A program made the translations under genes and the position numbers. Shown one piece after another: positions 35,392 through 43,060 of a DNA stretch of 64,000 nucleotides (within the stretch, counting starts at the first letter, position 1; every line of letters begins with the position of its first letter). Source of the DNA: Saccharibacillus sp. O23 (lineage in GTDB: Bacteria > Bacillota > Bacilli > Paenibacillales > Paenibacillaceae); NCBI RefSeq assembly GCF_002205895.1, contig NZ_NJDE01000025.1, positions 206,256 to 270,255 on the forward strand, written 5' to 3'. The notes under the pieces are model-generated. The model was not told the origin of the DNA, made no database searches, and saw nothing but the letters and a program-made list of their open reading frames with translations.

Positions 35392-35562
35392 TTGTAACGT
35401 TTCTATGTTTACGACGTCCTGCCGACTTAAGCCCGTTAGGGCGATTAGGGCGGCTGCGCTTGCGCAGTTAGTCGATGCAGATGTTTCCCGGCAACTATTT
35501 TACCGAATTATCTTTCGGGACTAAGGCGTCTTATGCGCCGATGCATGAACACATTGTTATAC
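35392..35562 (-). repeat. attC-like site 2 (long, divergent)
   Basis: Bounded by TTGTAAC (35392-35398) and GTTATAC (35556-35562), 171 bp. It keeps TTTACGAC near one end and internal small palindromes (GCGCTTGCGC, GGCGTCTTATGCGCC), but is longer and much less similar than sites 3-8. The complementarity with neighbouring ends is partial, so it may be older or decayed. Confidence 0.5.
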
Positions 35563-35741
35563 GAAGGTACCTCTTCTTCTAATTATCCTACTATTGTTAT
35601 ATAAGCATTTACGAAACTCACTCTTCATTACGAGGAGCCAACTCTGTCATCTGAATCTATTGAAGTTCTTGTTAATCATTAATATGTTAACTCCTTCTTT
35701 TGAAATTCAGATTACACCGGATCCCGTATCAAACTCCAACC

Positions 35742-35966
35742 TTATTCATTTTTCTTACTTTTTCTTGTTACAATAACTGATACTATGATAGAAGTTACAA
35801 AACTTAATATGGGGACATATACAAAGAAGAGCGGCATAAAAACATAATTAGTATCAGTTCCAGTAATTCCTTTACTATCAATAATATATTGACCAATAAA
35901 TCCTCCGAGAATAGCGTAAATAAATCCAGATAATATTGCGGTTATAAAAAAAACTATACATCCCAT
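35742..35966 (-). CDS. Cassette protein, small two-helix membrane protein (74 aa)
   Basis: MGCIVFFITAILSGFIYAILGGFIGQYII is a first membrane helix, VFMPLFFVYVPILSFVTSIIVSVIV a second, with a basic tail RKSKKNE facing the cytoplasm. Unrecognised. AAGGTGATTGT precedes the ATG. It is the only gene of its cassette (between sites 2 and 3); about 180 bp downstream of its stop are non-coding. Small membrane proteins are common in cassette arrays, but no function can be assigned. Confidence 0.65.
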   Translation of the reverse strand: MGCIVFFITAILSGFIYAILGGFIGQYIIDSKGITGTDTNYVFMPLFFVYVPILSFVTSIIVSVIVTRKSKKNE

Positions 35967-36000
35967 ACAATCACCTTAGCCTTTATTTTTTAGTTTTTTC

Positions 36001-36096
36001 TTATAACGTTACTGTATTCACTACCCGGAGTATGTCGGGTGTCTGACGTATGCCAGATCCAAGGCGTAAGCCCGCAGCGTGAATATTATGTTAGAT
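36001..36096 (-). repeat. attC-like site 3
   Basis: 96 bp, TTATAAC (36001-36007) to GTTAGAT (36090-36096). The first inner hairpin is degraded (CTACCCGGAGTATGTCGGGT); the others are GTCTGAC-GTAT-GCCAGAT and AAGGC-GTAA-GCCC. Outer arms TATTCAC/GTGAATA are intact. Confidence 0.75.
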
Positions 36097-36121
36097 GATG
36101 TATGACACTTCTTCGAATCTA

Positions 36122-36790
36122 CTAATTCATATCTTCTTCGTACTTGCTTGATAATAATTCTAAAGAAATCCAATTAATTGTAAGTTTTATTAATAGCTTT
36201 AAGTCATCTATATCTTTGTTTTCCCAACGTCTTACATAATGAGTCTCATCATTACCTAACCAAACTGCACGTTTAGAAATTTCTTTAATTCTTTGATTCA
36301 GAATATAATTACTAATTACAGCTGCTAGAGGTTCTTTTTTTATATTCTCTACTTTCTCTGGTTGCAAAGTTATTGCATAGTCTTTAATCAAAAATTCTAA
36401 AGCTTTTCTATATCCCACACCACAAATTTGATCTAATCTTCTTTCTTCTGCATGTTTTGCTTGATTATATATTTCTACAAAAGAAGGAGATAACTCTTCA
36501 ATACATTCTTCGAAGGATTCTGGAAACGGTTGGAATGGGGAACATCCTCTTAAGTAAAACACATCGTCTCTAAAATTAAACTGATCTTTGAGATAAACTC
36601 CGAAGAATATTTCTGAACATTTTGCATTAGTACAGGTAAATACGATTCTATAACGTTCTTCACGATCTTTAAAAAAGCTATACCCGATCACAAAATTTGG
36701 ATTAACTGATACATGACACATTGGACATTGATCAGGAATTCGATCTATTTTTCTATTTTGTAAATCTTGAAAAAAAGATGCTTGCTTCAC
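36122..36790 (-). CDS. Cassette protein with DUF4145 domain
   Basis: About 222 residues. An N-terminal zinc-ribbon-like pair (CPMC, then CTNAKC) is followed by a DUF4145 domain (RKALEFLIKDYAIT ... RAVWLGNDETHYVRRWENKDIDDLKLLIKLTI). DUF4145 often occurs in restriction or defence contexts, but its role is unknown. Two GTG starts are possible (36799 and 36790); the second has AGGTG six bases upstream. The stop is 25 bp from site 3 and the start ~20 bp from site 4, a textbook single-gene cassette. AT-rich codons. Confidence 0.78.
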   Translation of the reverse strand: MKQASFFQDLQNRKIDRIPDQCPMCHVSVNPNFVIGYSFFKDREERYRIVFTCTNAKCSEIFFGVYLKDQFNFRDDVFYLRGCSPFQPFPESFEECIEELSPSFVEIYNQAKHAEERRLDQICGVGYRKALEFLIKDYAITLQPEKVENIKKEPLAAVISNYILNQRIKEISKRAVWLGNDETHYVRRWENKDIDDLKLLIKLTINWISLELLSSKYEEDMN

Positions 36791-36817
36791 TTCTTTCACC
36801 TCGTTATGTCATATTTC

Positions 36818-36913
36818 ATCTAACGTTCCTGTATTTACGACCCGACGCATGTCGGGTGGCCGGCGAACGCCGGACCCAGGGCGTATGCCCGCAGCGTAAA
36901 TATTATGTTATAG
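36818..36913 (-). repeat. attC-like site 4
   Basis: 96 bp, ATCTAAC (36818-36824; exact RYYYAAC) to GTTATAG (36907-36913). Inner hairpins CCCGAC-GCAT-GTCGGG, GGCCGGC-GAAC-GCCGGAC and GGGC-GTAT-GCCC; outer arms TATTTACG/CGTAAATA, a compensated change against TATTCACG/CGTGAATA in other sites. Confidence 0.82.
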
Positions 36914-36944
36914 GGTGTTCCCCTGCTCGGATCGTTTCAATCCG

Positions 36945-37250
36945 CTCTTCTTCCCCGTTACGATCGTCTTCGATTTATATCGCCGTTGACATGTACCGCC
37001 CTTGCTTTGTATCGCCTTTGTCCTGTATAGCTTTTTATTTATATCGTTCGTAATTTATATCGTCCTTGACTTGTATCGCCGTTGATCTTGTTCGCTCTTG
37101 GTCTGTATCGCACTTAGCCCCTATGCTTTTGACCTGTACAGCTTTTGATCTTTATAGCCATTAGCCCGTATAGCTCTTGACCTGTATAGATTTTGATCTG
37201 TATACCCTTGAACCGTATAGCCCTTGATCTGTATCGCTCTTCAATCTTTT
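36945..37250. repeat. Non-coding cassette made of ~16-bp degenerate tandem repeats
   Basis: Between sites 4 and 5 no plausible gene exists. Read on the minus strand, the sequence is about 17-18 copies of a 16-bp unit, consensus GCGATACAGATCAAGG (variants GCTATACGGTTCAAGG, GCTGTACAGGTCAAAA, GCGATACAAAGCAAGG). The unit length is not a multiple of three and stops appear in every frame, so coding is unlikely. Copies differ at 2-6 positions. Confidence 0.8.
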
Positions 37251-37279
37251 ATTCGTTTTATTCTTTGCAGGGGAATTAC

Positions 37280-37375
37280 CTATAACGTTCCTGTATTCAC
37301 GACCCGACGCATGTCGGGTGTCTGGCGAATGCCAGACCAAGGACGTATGTCCGCAGCGTAAATATTATGTTATCT
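37280..37375 (-). repeat. attC-like site 5
   Basis: 96 bp, CTATAAC (37280-37286) to GTTATCT (37369-37375). Inner hairpins CCCGAC-GCAT-GTCGGG, GTCTGGC-GAAT-GCCAGAC and GGAC-GTAT-GTCC. The T/A in the second hairpin is a compensated change against site 6. Confidence 0.82.
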
Positions 37376-37435
37376 GATGCCATCTATCTTCTTCGATTGG
37401 CTTACACCTACTTCAATCTTCTTTCAATTCAGCTT

Positions 37436-37852
37436 TTATTCCTCTTCTAATGTCTTTAAAATTCTTTCCTTAGTTTGTCTCAGCCTCTTTTCTGCTCCAT
37501 TCTGGTTCAGAGGTTCACCCCAAGGGAATTCATCACCTTGATATCTTGGAATAAGATGCATATGATAATGGTTTAGATCGTTAAATATTCCTCCATCTTG
37601 ACAAATTCTTATTCCATCAGGTTTAAATATGCTCTTTAATGCAACTGAAAGTTTTTGTGAAGCATCCATGATTGCGTATGCCGTTTTTGGATCAATCTCG
37701 TCTACATCAAGATAATGTTGTTTAGGCAGAATTAGAGTGTGTCCTTCATTAAAAGGATCAATGTCTAGCACACACATAATGAATTCGTTCTCATAAATAA
37801 TGTTTAAGTTGGGTTCAATACCGTTAGCGATTCTACATCCTAAGCATTCCAT
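37436..37852 (-). CDS. Cassette HIT family protein
   Basis: A 138-residue HIT protein. The nucleotide-binding motif is NHYHMHLIPRY (HxHxH), preceded by the usual EGHTLILPKQHY strand and with a likely zinc-binding CLGC at residues 3-6. HIT enzymes hydrolyse or transfer nucleoside monophosphates such as AMP from adenylylated compounds. The start is taken as the ATG at 37852 (MECLGC); a GTG at 37861 is possible. Single-gene cassette between sites 5 and 6, AT-rich codons. Confidence 0.85.
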   Translation of the reverse strand: MECLGCRIANGIEPNLNIIYENEFIMCVLDIDPFNEGHTLILPKQHYLDVDEIDPKTAYAIMDASQKLSVALKSIFKPDGIRICQDGGIFNDLNHYHMHLIPRYQGDEFPWGEPLNQNGAEKRLRQTKERILKTLEEE

Positions 37853-37911
37853 GCTTATCACACTCTATTCTGAAAAGTATTTCTCATCATTAATTGAGTT
37901 TAGATGGTTTC

Positions 37912-38007
37912 AGATAACGTTCCTGTATTCACGACCCGACGCATGTCGGGTGTCCGGCGAATGCCGGGCCAAGGACGAATGTCCGCAGCGTGAATATTAT
38001 GTTAAGT
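37912..38007 (-). repeat. attC-like site 6
   Basis: 96 bp, AGATAAC (37912-37918) to GTTAAGT (38001-38007; exact GTTRRRY). Inner hairpins CCCGAC-GCAT-GTCGGG, GTCCGGC-GAAT-GCCGGGC and GGAC-GAAT-GTCC. Confidence 0.82.
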
Positions 38008-38197
38008 GAAGTTACTGCTCTAATTTCTTTAATGCTTTGTATTTTAATTTTTTAAGAATCCTCGTGTTGAATTTTCAGCATTCTTTATATACTTTATTTC
38101 TGTTTCAAGTTAAAGCGTTTCTGCTATTAATGTAAGAGTATTGCAAAAGAAAGTTCGATTTGTTCAAACATCTTAATCATAAAATGTTATCAATTGA

Positions 38198-38226
38198 TTG
38201 CACTTTACGCATGTGTACTGTATTAT
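38198..38226 (+). promoter_or_regulatory. Promoter of the toxin-antitoxin cassette
   Basis: TTGCAC (38198-38203), 17-bp spacer, TATTAT (38221-38226), just before the GAGAGGTG ribosome site. It points opposite to the other cassette genes, so this cassette carries its own promoter. Confidence 0.65.
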
Positions 38227-38249
38227 AAATGTGAGAGGTGATCATGCAA

Positions 38250-38573
38250 ATGACGACGGCAGAATTTCTACGTCAAGCTAAAAATCTTATATCTAATAGG
38301 CGAACTTACTTTTGCAAAAGAACTGATTATGACACAGTTCAAGCTCTTTTCGATCTAGGAATTGAAGATAGAGCGACTGCTTGGCGAGAAATTATGCAAT
38401 TAAAACCTAGTGACCAATATAAGCCACCGGAACCTGATCGTAACGGCTCCGATAATCTGGTATGGTTTTTTAAAAAAACCATTAATGGCGAATCGGCATA
38501 CATCAAGTTAACCATTGACCAAAACTTGTGTATGTGTATTTCCTTTCATCCTGAAGGTTACACTACTAATTAA
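38250..38573 (+). CDS. Cassette toxin candidate, MqsR/RelE-like
   Basis: A 107-residue protein: LGIEDRATAWREIMQLKPSDQY ... DNLVWFFKKTINGESAYIKLTID ... CISFHPEG. The order helix, VWFF strand, YIKL strand and ISFH strand matches the MqsR-type ribonuclease toxin group (RelE fold). The start ATG at 38250 has GAGAGGTG nine bases upstream. The next gene encodes an antitoxin-like Zn-ribbon/HTH/Panacea protein, which supports the call. Catalytic residues were not verified. AT-rich, same strand as its partner but opposite to other cassette genes. Confidence 0.68.
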   Translation: MTTAEFLRQAKNLISNRRTYFCKRTDYDTVQALFDLGIEDRATAWREIMQLKPSDQYKPPEPDRNGSDNLVWFFKKTINGESAYIKLTIDQNLCMCISFHPEGYTTN

Positions 38574-38589
38574 GTACATAGGAAGACGA

Positions 38590-38620
38590 GGTTTTCCACC
38601 TCGTCTCCTACTTTTATATA
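38590..38620 (+). terminator. Hairpin between toxin and antitoxin genes
   Basis: AGACGAGGT-TTTCC-ACCTCGTCT, a perfect 9-bp stem extended by GGA/TCC, followed by TACTTTTAT. It may attenuate transcription between the two genes. Confidence 0.55.
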
Positions 38621-38651
38621 ATTTAAGACTTACCGTGGGGGGCGCGGACTA

Positions 38652-39656
38652 ATGAATTATTGTGAATCTTGCTTTGAAGAACATACTTATACTATCAAAA
38701 ACGAAATTCATTCATTTAAATTTAGAGGCGAAAACATTGAGATTGAAAGAAGAGTAGCATATTGTAATAAATGCAATTCTTTAATCGACGTAGAAGAGTT
38801 GGAAAATGAAACGATGGCTAAAGTAGCACAAACATATTCCGAAAAATACGGTATGACATCACTTGAAATTAAAAATGTTAGAAAACAATTTAATTTAGGA
38901 ATCAGACCTTTTGCTAAGTTATTGAGAATTGGTTCAGCTAGTGTTTCGAGATATGAATCAGGAAGCCTACCGCAAGCAACCCATTTGGATATTTATAAAA
39001 GGTTGCAACATCATCCACATGCCATATTAGAATTTTTTAATACTAATAAAGATCTTTTAACTGATAGAGAACTTCAAATGGTGGAAGCATCACTTCAGGC
39101 CTGGTCAGTTTCTGAACAATCATTTCAAACAGATGAGCAAATTGTAGAATCAATTTATAAAACAAATGAACTAACAGAATTGACTGGTTATAATGAATTT
39201 TCCTTAGATAAATTCATTAATATGGTTTTATACTTCACATCTAATGGAGTTCTTAAAACAAAGCTTATGAAGTTAATGTGGTATAGTGATTTCTTATTTT
39301 TCAAGCGGCAAACCGTATCTATAACGGGAGCAACTTACGTAAAATATCCGTATGGTCCAGTACCAAAAGATCATGACATAGCTTTAGCTCACTTGCAGCA
39401 TATGAATATAATTGAAATAGATGAGCTTACAAATGATGAGGGCTGGACTATGATGAAGATTAAGGCCTCTGAACCTTTTGATTCTACAATTTTTTTAGAG
39501 GAAGAATTAAAAACTATGTCAGAAATTGAAGTATTCTTCCGAGAGTATGGCTCTCGAAAAATTAGCGAGTATGCACATAATGAAAGAGGTTGGATAGAGA
39601 CAGAAGTAAAACAGCCGATTAGTTATATCCATGCCGAAGAATTACGTGAATTTTAA
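38652..39656 (+). CDS. Cassette antitoxin candidate: MqsA-like Zn ribbon, HTH and Panacea (DUF4065)
   Basis: A 334-residue protein. Residues 1-50 form a zinc ribbon (CESC at 4-7, CNKC at 38-41) as in MqsA/YgiT. Residues ~75-135 are an XRE-type HTH (FNLGIRPFAKLLRIGSASVSRYESG). Residues ~180-325 are a Panacea/SocA-like domain (FINMVLYFTSNGVLKTKLMKLMWYSDFLFFKR...YPYGPVPKDHD). Panacea is a known promiscuous antitoxin domain that pairs with many toxin folds. The preceding MqsR-like ORF is the likely partner. GGGGGG lies before the ATG. Autoregulation of the operon through the HTH is expected. Confidence 0.8.
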   Translation: MNYCESCFEEHTYTIKNEIHSFKFRGENIEIERRVAYCNKCNSLIDVEELENETMAKVAQTYSEKYGMTSLEIKNVRKQFNLGIRPFAKLLRIGSASVSRYESGSLPQATHLDIYKRLQHHPHAILEFFNTNKDLLTDRELQMVEASLQAWSVSEQSFQTDEQIVESIYKTNELTELTGYNEFSLDKFINMVLYFTSNGVLKTKLMKLMWYSDFLFFKRQTVSITGATYVKYPYGPVPKDHDIALAHLQHMNIIEIDELTNDEGWTMMKIKASEPFDSTIFLEEELKTMSEIEVFFREYGSRKISEYAHNERGWIETEVKQPISYIHAEELREF

Positions 39657-39983
39657 AAATTCGCTACAAAAAGATACTTTCTGTTTCCAAACATGTTAAA
39701 AAGGAGATAATTTCAATTCCCACCATATAGAAGTGCAGAAGTTTAGCTAATTAAATCTTCATAGCCGTTCAATCTTGAGCGGCTTTTTTATTACTTTTTC
39801 GCTTTTTCATTTCTTCATTTCTTCATTTCTTCATTTCATAAAAAAATCTTAATCTAATGATGTATTCATTTTTTCCTTTTCTCTTGTTATGGTTCTATCT
39901 TGTATCAGGACAACCCTAAAAATTTCATTTAGATTAATTCTCAGATATCCAAAATACTTTCGCACAGAGACCCTAGTAATTTC
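39657..39983 (+). other. Non-coding tail of the TA cassette with terminator and 8-bp repeats
   Basis: No gene is seen. A terminator lies at 39762-39789 (AGCCGTTCA-ATCT-TGAGCGGCT, then TTTTTT). About 39806-39838 is a tandem of CATTTCTT (four copies). An orphan ribosome-like AAAGGAGA at 39701-39708 is not followed by an ORF. Confidence 0.6.
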
Positions 39984-40079
39984 ACTTAACGTTCCTGTAT
40001 TCACGACCCGACGTATGTCGGGTGTCTGGCGTATGCCGGACCAAGGACGAATGTCCGCAGCGTGAATATTATGTTATAC
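39984..40079 (-). repeat. attC-like site 7
   Basis: 96 bp, ACTTAAC (39984-39990; exact RYYYAAC) to GTTATAC (40073-40079). Inner hairpins CCCGAC-GTAT-GTCGGG, GTCTGGC-GTAT-GCCGGAC (one G-T) and GGAC-GAAT-GTCC. Confidence 0.82.
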
Positions 40080-40151
40080 GACGGAATCCCTTCTCTGATG
40101 CCACTCATGGATCTCTTTTAAATTTATTAAATTTTAAAAAACATGATTTAT

Positions 40152-41363
40152 TCAATCAAACTTCCCCCGAAAAATGTCATAGTTAGAGGGTGTTTCATTT
40201 CGCATTAACTCTGCAATTTCATGAATATTATTTCTAATCATTGAATCCGTATTTTTCTTTAGTAGATACGCCGTCTGATACATAGGAAAAATAATATTAT
40301 TAAATTGTTGCCAGTTGATTGGTCCAAAATATTGAAAGGTATGTTCTATTAACGAACTATGTTTGATTCTAAAACCTTCTTTGTATGCATTACCATATAA
40401 AAGTTCATTTTTGGTTTGCTTAGATATGGGCTCTGAAATAATAAAATCTCTATCTTTGCTTCGAAGATTACAGACCATATTTACAGCCCAATCCCCAATA
40501 ACAGTACTCCATTCATAATCTCTGTTTAATACTGATCTTGATAAAATAATCCTATCAATCTCAAATTCTCTATATTGAGAATCTTTCATATACTTTCCTA
40601 AAATTAAAGTTCCTAATCCATCTGCAAAAATACTAATATTCGCTTCGTATATTCTATAAATGTCACTTAACCATTCACTTATTCTTTTCACTTCTTCTAG
40701 AAGTGAGAAATCTTTATCTCCAGAATAATACCAATAAGGTGCAAAAATCCAATCCGCAGAGCTTACTATAGGAGATATTTTATTATTAAAATTCATATGT
40801 TCCATTACATTAGTTATTGTAACTAATATTTTTTTCTCTCTTATTCCTCTTATTACGTGTCTATGAATATATGCTTCTCGAGCTCTTAATAAACTTTCTA
40901 CACTGAAGTACTCTTCATAATCATTCCAAGTGGAGCTATCTGCTTTTTTGTCCAGAATAACTTCTACCATACCAACATCTAAATTTAATTTATCTTTTGA
41001 AAACAAATTCAAAAAACTATATATGGATTCTTTGCTGGATTCTTCTATTATGATAACGTCTAATTGACAATCTTCAACTACCATAAGTTCATTAGACTGT
41101 ACCCAACAGCATTCTTTATTAGGCAATATAATCATGCAATCTAAATCATTGGGCTCCTCTTTCTCGGTCACAAATGATCCCGCTAAAATAATGCTACTCC
41201 CCTCTCGACTCAATGCGAAAGCAAAAATTTCTTCTAGAACTTTTTTGTACTTGCTTCTAACAGCACTAGTTTCATAACAGAATCTATTCATGAATTGTTG
41301 TGAATTACACTGGTGAATTCCTTTTTCAAGGACTCCTCTTTGATTAAAATTTGGAATTGTCAT
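40152..41363 (-). CDS. Cassette nucleotidyltransferase-fold protein
   Basis: A 403-residue protein. The nucleotidyltransferase motif is ILAGSFVTEKEEPNDLDCMII: G62-S63 then D73-x-D75, with a third acidic residue D102 in CQLDVIII. So the catalytic triad of a Pol-beta-type NTase appears intact. The remaining ~280 residues are helical and unrecognised, possibly a substrate or regulatory domain. AAGGAGA precedes the ATG. It lies 10 bp after a two-helix membrane protein gene, forming a two-gene cassette. NTase plus membrane protein recalls CBASS-like and other defence pairs, but this is inference; it could be an antibiotic nucleotidyltransferase relative. Confidence 0.7.
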   Translation of the reverse strand: MTIPNFNQRGVLEKGIHQCNSQQFMNRFCYETSAVRSKYKKVLEEIFAFALSREGSSIILAGSFVTEKEEPNDLDCMIILPNKECCWVQSNELMVVEDCQLDVIIIEESSKESIYSFLNLFSKDKLNLDVGMVEVILDKKADSSTWNDYEEYFSVESLLRAREAYIHRHVIRGIREKKILVTITNVMEHMNFNNKISPIVSSADWIFAPYWYYSGDKDFSLLEEVKRISEWLSDIYRIYEANISIFADGLGTLILGKYMKDSQYREFEIDRIILSRSVLNRDYEWSTVIGDWAVNMVCNLRSKDRDFIISEPISKQTKNELLYGNAYKEGFRIKHSSLIEHTFQYFGPINWQQFNNIIFPMYQTAYLLKKNTDSMIRNNIHEIAELMRNETPSNYDIFRGKFD

Positions 41364-41373
41364 TTTTTTCTCC

Positions 41374-42009
41374 TTAGTAGTATTTTTTAAATTCTTTATC
41401 TTTTATTATATTTTTCATATCTTCATCTATCATTTTTCTATAATTCTCAAAGTCAGGTTTGTACTCTTTGATCAAAACTTCTGTTATTGAATCAAACGCT
41501 TCTTTATATTCAAGCATACTTATACTTTCGTTCATTAAGCTAATTCTATATGAAGCTAAGTGGGATTGTAATTTCATAAACTTGTAAGTTTCTGAAATTA
41601 CACTCTCTATTAGTTTATCTCTTGAGGATAATCGAAAAAATTTAGTGAATAAAGAATACTCTGAAATTAAATCGTTATATTGCAATTTTATACTTTCAAA
41701 ATACTTTGATATATCTTCATTCTTAGAATATTCATTCATAATACTAATAATCTTTAAAGTGTCGTATAACAAGTAGTTGAGTATTCTATACATTGCTACA
41801 TAATATTTTCGTTTCTCATTTGTATATTGGACTATAGATGGAACCAATACTAAAAGACTGCTTGCAAAGAGACCTATACTAAAATTTAAATAAAAATCTT
41901 TATGGCTTTCCTTAGGTAAAACATTTGAAAATTCTAATAATAAAGCTGTACTAAAAAAAATTATACAAAAAAGAAACATTACGATAACTACATGTTTATT
42001 AACTTTCAT
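41374..42009 (-). CDS. Cassette two-helix membrane protein, putative effector
   Basis: A 211-residue protein with two membrane helices (about 6-26 and 42-62) near the N-terminus, then a long helical cytoplasmic part (KYYVAMYRILNYLLYDTLKIIS ... FRLSSRDKLIESVISETYKFMK). The layout resembles SLATT-type and other pore-forming defence effectors, though I cannot assign the family. ATG 42009 is preferred (GGAGAGAG upstream) over the ATG at 42021. Its downstream partner, 10 bp away, encodes a nucleotidyltransferase-fold protein in the same cassette. Very AT-rich. Confidence 0.65.
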   Translation of the reverse strand: MKVNKHVVIVMFLFCIIFFSTALLLEFSNVLPKESHKDFYLNFSIGLFASSLLVLVPSIVQYTNEKRKYYVAMYRILNYLLYDTLKIISIMNEYSKNEDISKYFESIKLQYNDLISEYSLFTKFFRLSSRDKLIESVISETYKFMKLQSHLASYRISLMNESISMLEYKEAFDSITEVLIKEYKPDFENYRKMIDEDMKNIIKDKEFKKYY

Positions 42010-42082
42010 TTCTCTCTCCATCTGCGGTAAAGAAACTTATATAAAATATAAGTTCATCTTCTCACTGTATTTGGATTCTGTC

Positions 42083-42178
42083 GTATAACGTTCCTGTATT
42101 CACGACTCGACGCATGTCGAGTGTCCGGCGTATGCCGGACCCAGGGCGTATGCCCGCAGCGTGAATATTATGTTATCC
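42083..42178 (-). repeat. attC-like site 8
   Basis: 96 bp, GTATAAC (42083-42089) to GTTATCC (42172-42178). First inner hairpin CTCGAC-GCAT-GTCGAG is a compensated change against CCCGAC/GTCGGG. Others: GTCCGGC-GTAT-GCCGGAC and GGGC-GTAT-GCCC. Confidence 0.82.
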
Positions 42179-42205
42179 GATGCTACTGTCTTCTTTGAAT
42201 TACGA

Positions 42206-43024
42206 TCAGCCCATGTGAAAGAACTCTTGGTTTTCAAACATAATATTTAAAGAACCTGAAGGTCCTACAACAAACTTTGAAATATTTGTTTTATCGTATC
42301 CCACTCTACGAAAATCTAGTACTATTTGCTTCTCCTGAATTACTAAATCAAAAGCATTATTAATGACTTTAGCTTTTAAGTTTATGCAAGGAACTTCATT
42401 CTCTAGAAAACCATATTCTTTAAATGAAATCCCTTCTAGTTTTTTTGTCTTTTCTCTCTTTATCATAAATTCAAGATAAGTCTCATTTTTTCTTGATTCA
42501 ATTCTGATTTTATTTCCTGACACATTACAAATAAAATCATTAACTTCCTTATTGGGAGCGAGTAAGATGTCATTATCAATAATCCTAATTATTAATTCTC
42601 CAGAACTGTTCCATAGCTGTGCATTTAAAGTCAATTGACCTTTAGCATTTTCTTTCAATGCAAATATTTCATTTCCTAAAACTCTTAATGATATTTGGTT
42701 TTTAGCTATTATCAAATTCTTACCGGCATTTAAAACGCTATTCTTTAAGTTCCAATGCAATTTCCCTTTGATGGGACTTTTCTCACCTTCTGTTTTTAGG
42801 GTTCTTAATTCTTCTTTAGTCCATGTTCCTCGATCTGCCATGCTATGATGACTAGGACAAAGGGCAATCATCCCTTCGATATTATGTACATTTCCTTCAT
42901 GCCAAGGCGGATTAAAATGATGGTATTCAAGAAAAGGTGATCTACATCCTTCAATAGGACAACCAAAACCAACTTCTCTTCTCAAATCTCTTCGCACTTC
43001 TACTGGCGGAATTCTGCCATTCAT
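42206..43024 (-). CDS. Cassette HNH nuclease-like protein
   Basis: A 272-residue protein. The N-terminal HNH module has CPIEGC, then LEYHHFNPPWHEGNVHNIEGMIALCPSHHSMAD, giving zinc Cys pairs and the catalytic His-Asn-His arrangement. The C-terminal ~190 residues are beta-rich repeats without a known family (KNSVLNAGKNLIIAKNQISLRVLGNEIFALKEN...). It may be a nuclease toxin or defence nuclease. ATG 43024 has AGGAGTT upstream; the extension to 43078 would cross the cassette boundary. It is the first cassette on the right, 37 bp from the boundary at 43061-43067. Confidence 0.78.
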   Translation of the reverse strand: MNGRIPPVEVRRDLRREVGFGCPIEGCRSPFLEYHHFNPPWHEGNVHNIEGMIALCPSHHSMADRGTWTKEELRTLKTEGEKSPIKGKLHWNLKNSVLNAGKNLIIAKNQISLRVLGNEIFALKENAKGQLTLNAQLWNSSGELIIRIIDNDILLAPNKEVNDFICNVSGNKIRIESRKNETYLEFMIKREKTKKLEGISFKEYGFLENEVPCINLKAKVINNAFDLVIQEKQIVLDFRRVGYDKTNISKFVVGPSGSLNIMFENQEFFHMG

Positions 43025-43060
43025 TTTAGCAACTCCTAAATTTTCGATTACAGTAGTTTC

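Noticed and set aside
36721..37053. Plus-strand open frame of 110 codons crossing attC-like site 4
   Set aside because: It runs antisense to the DUF4145 gene, through the palindrome and into the 16-bp repeats; an artefact.
39699..39720. A further small gene after the Panacea gene, from AAAGGAGA
   Set aside because: The ribosome-like site is not followed by a start codon with an open frame.
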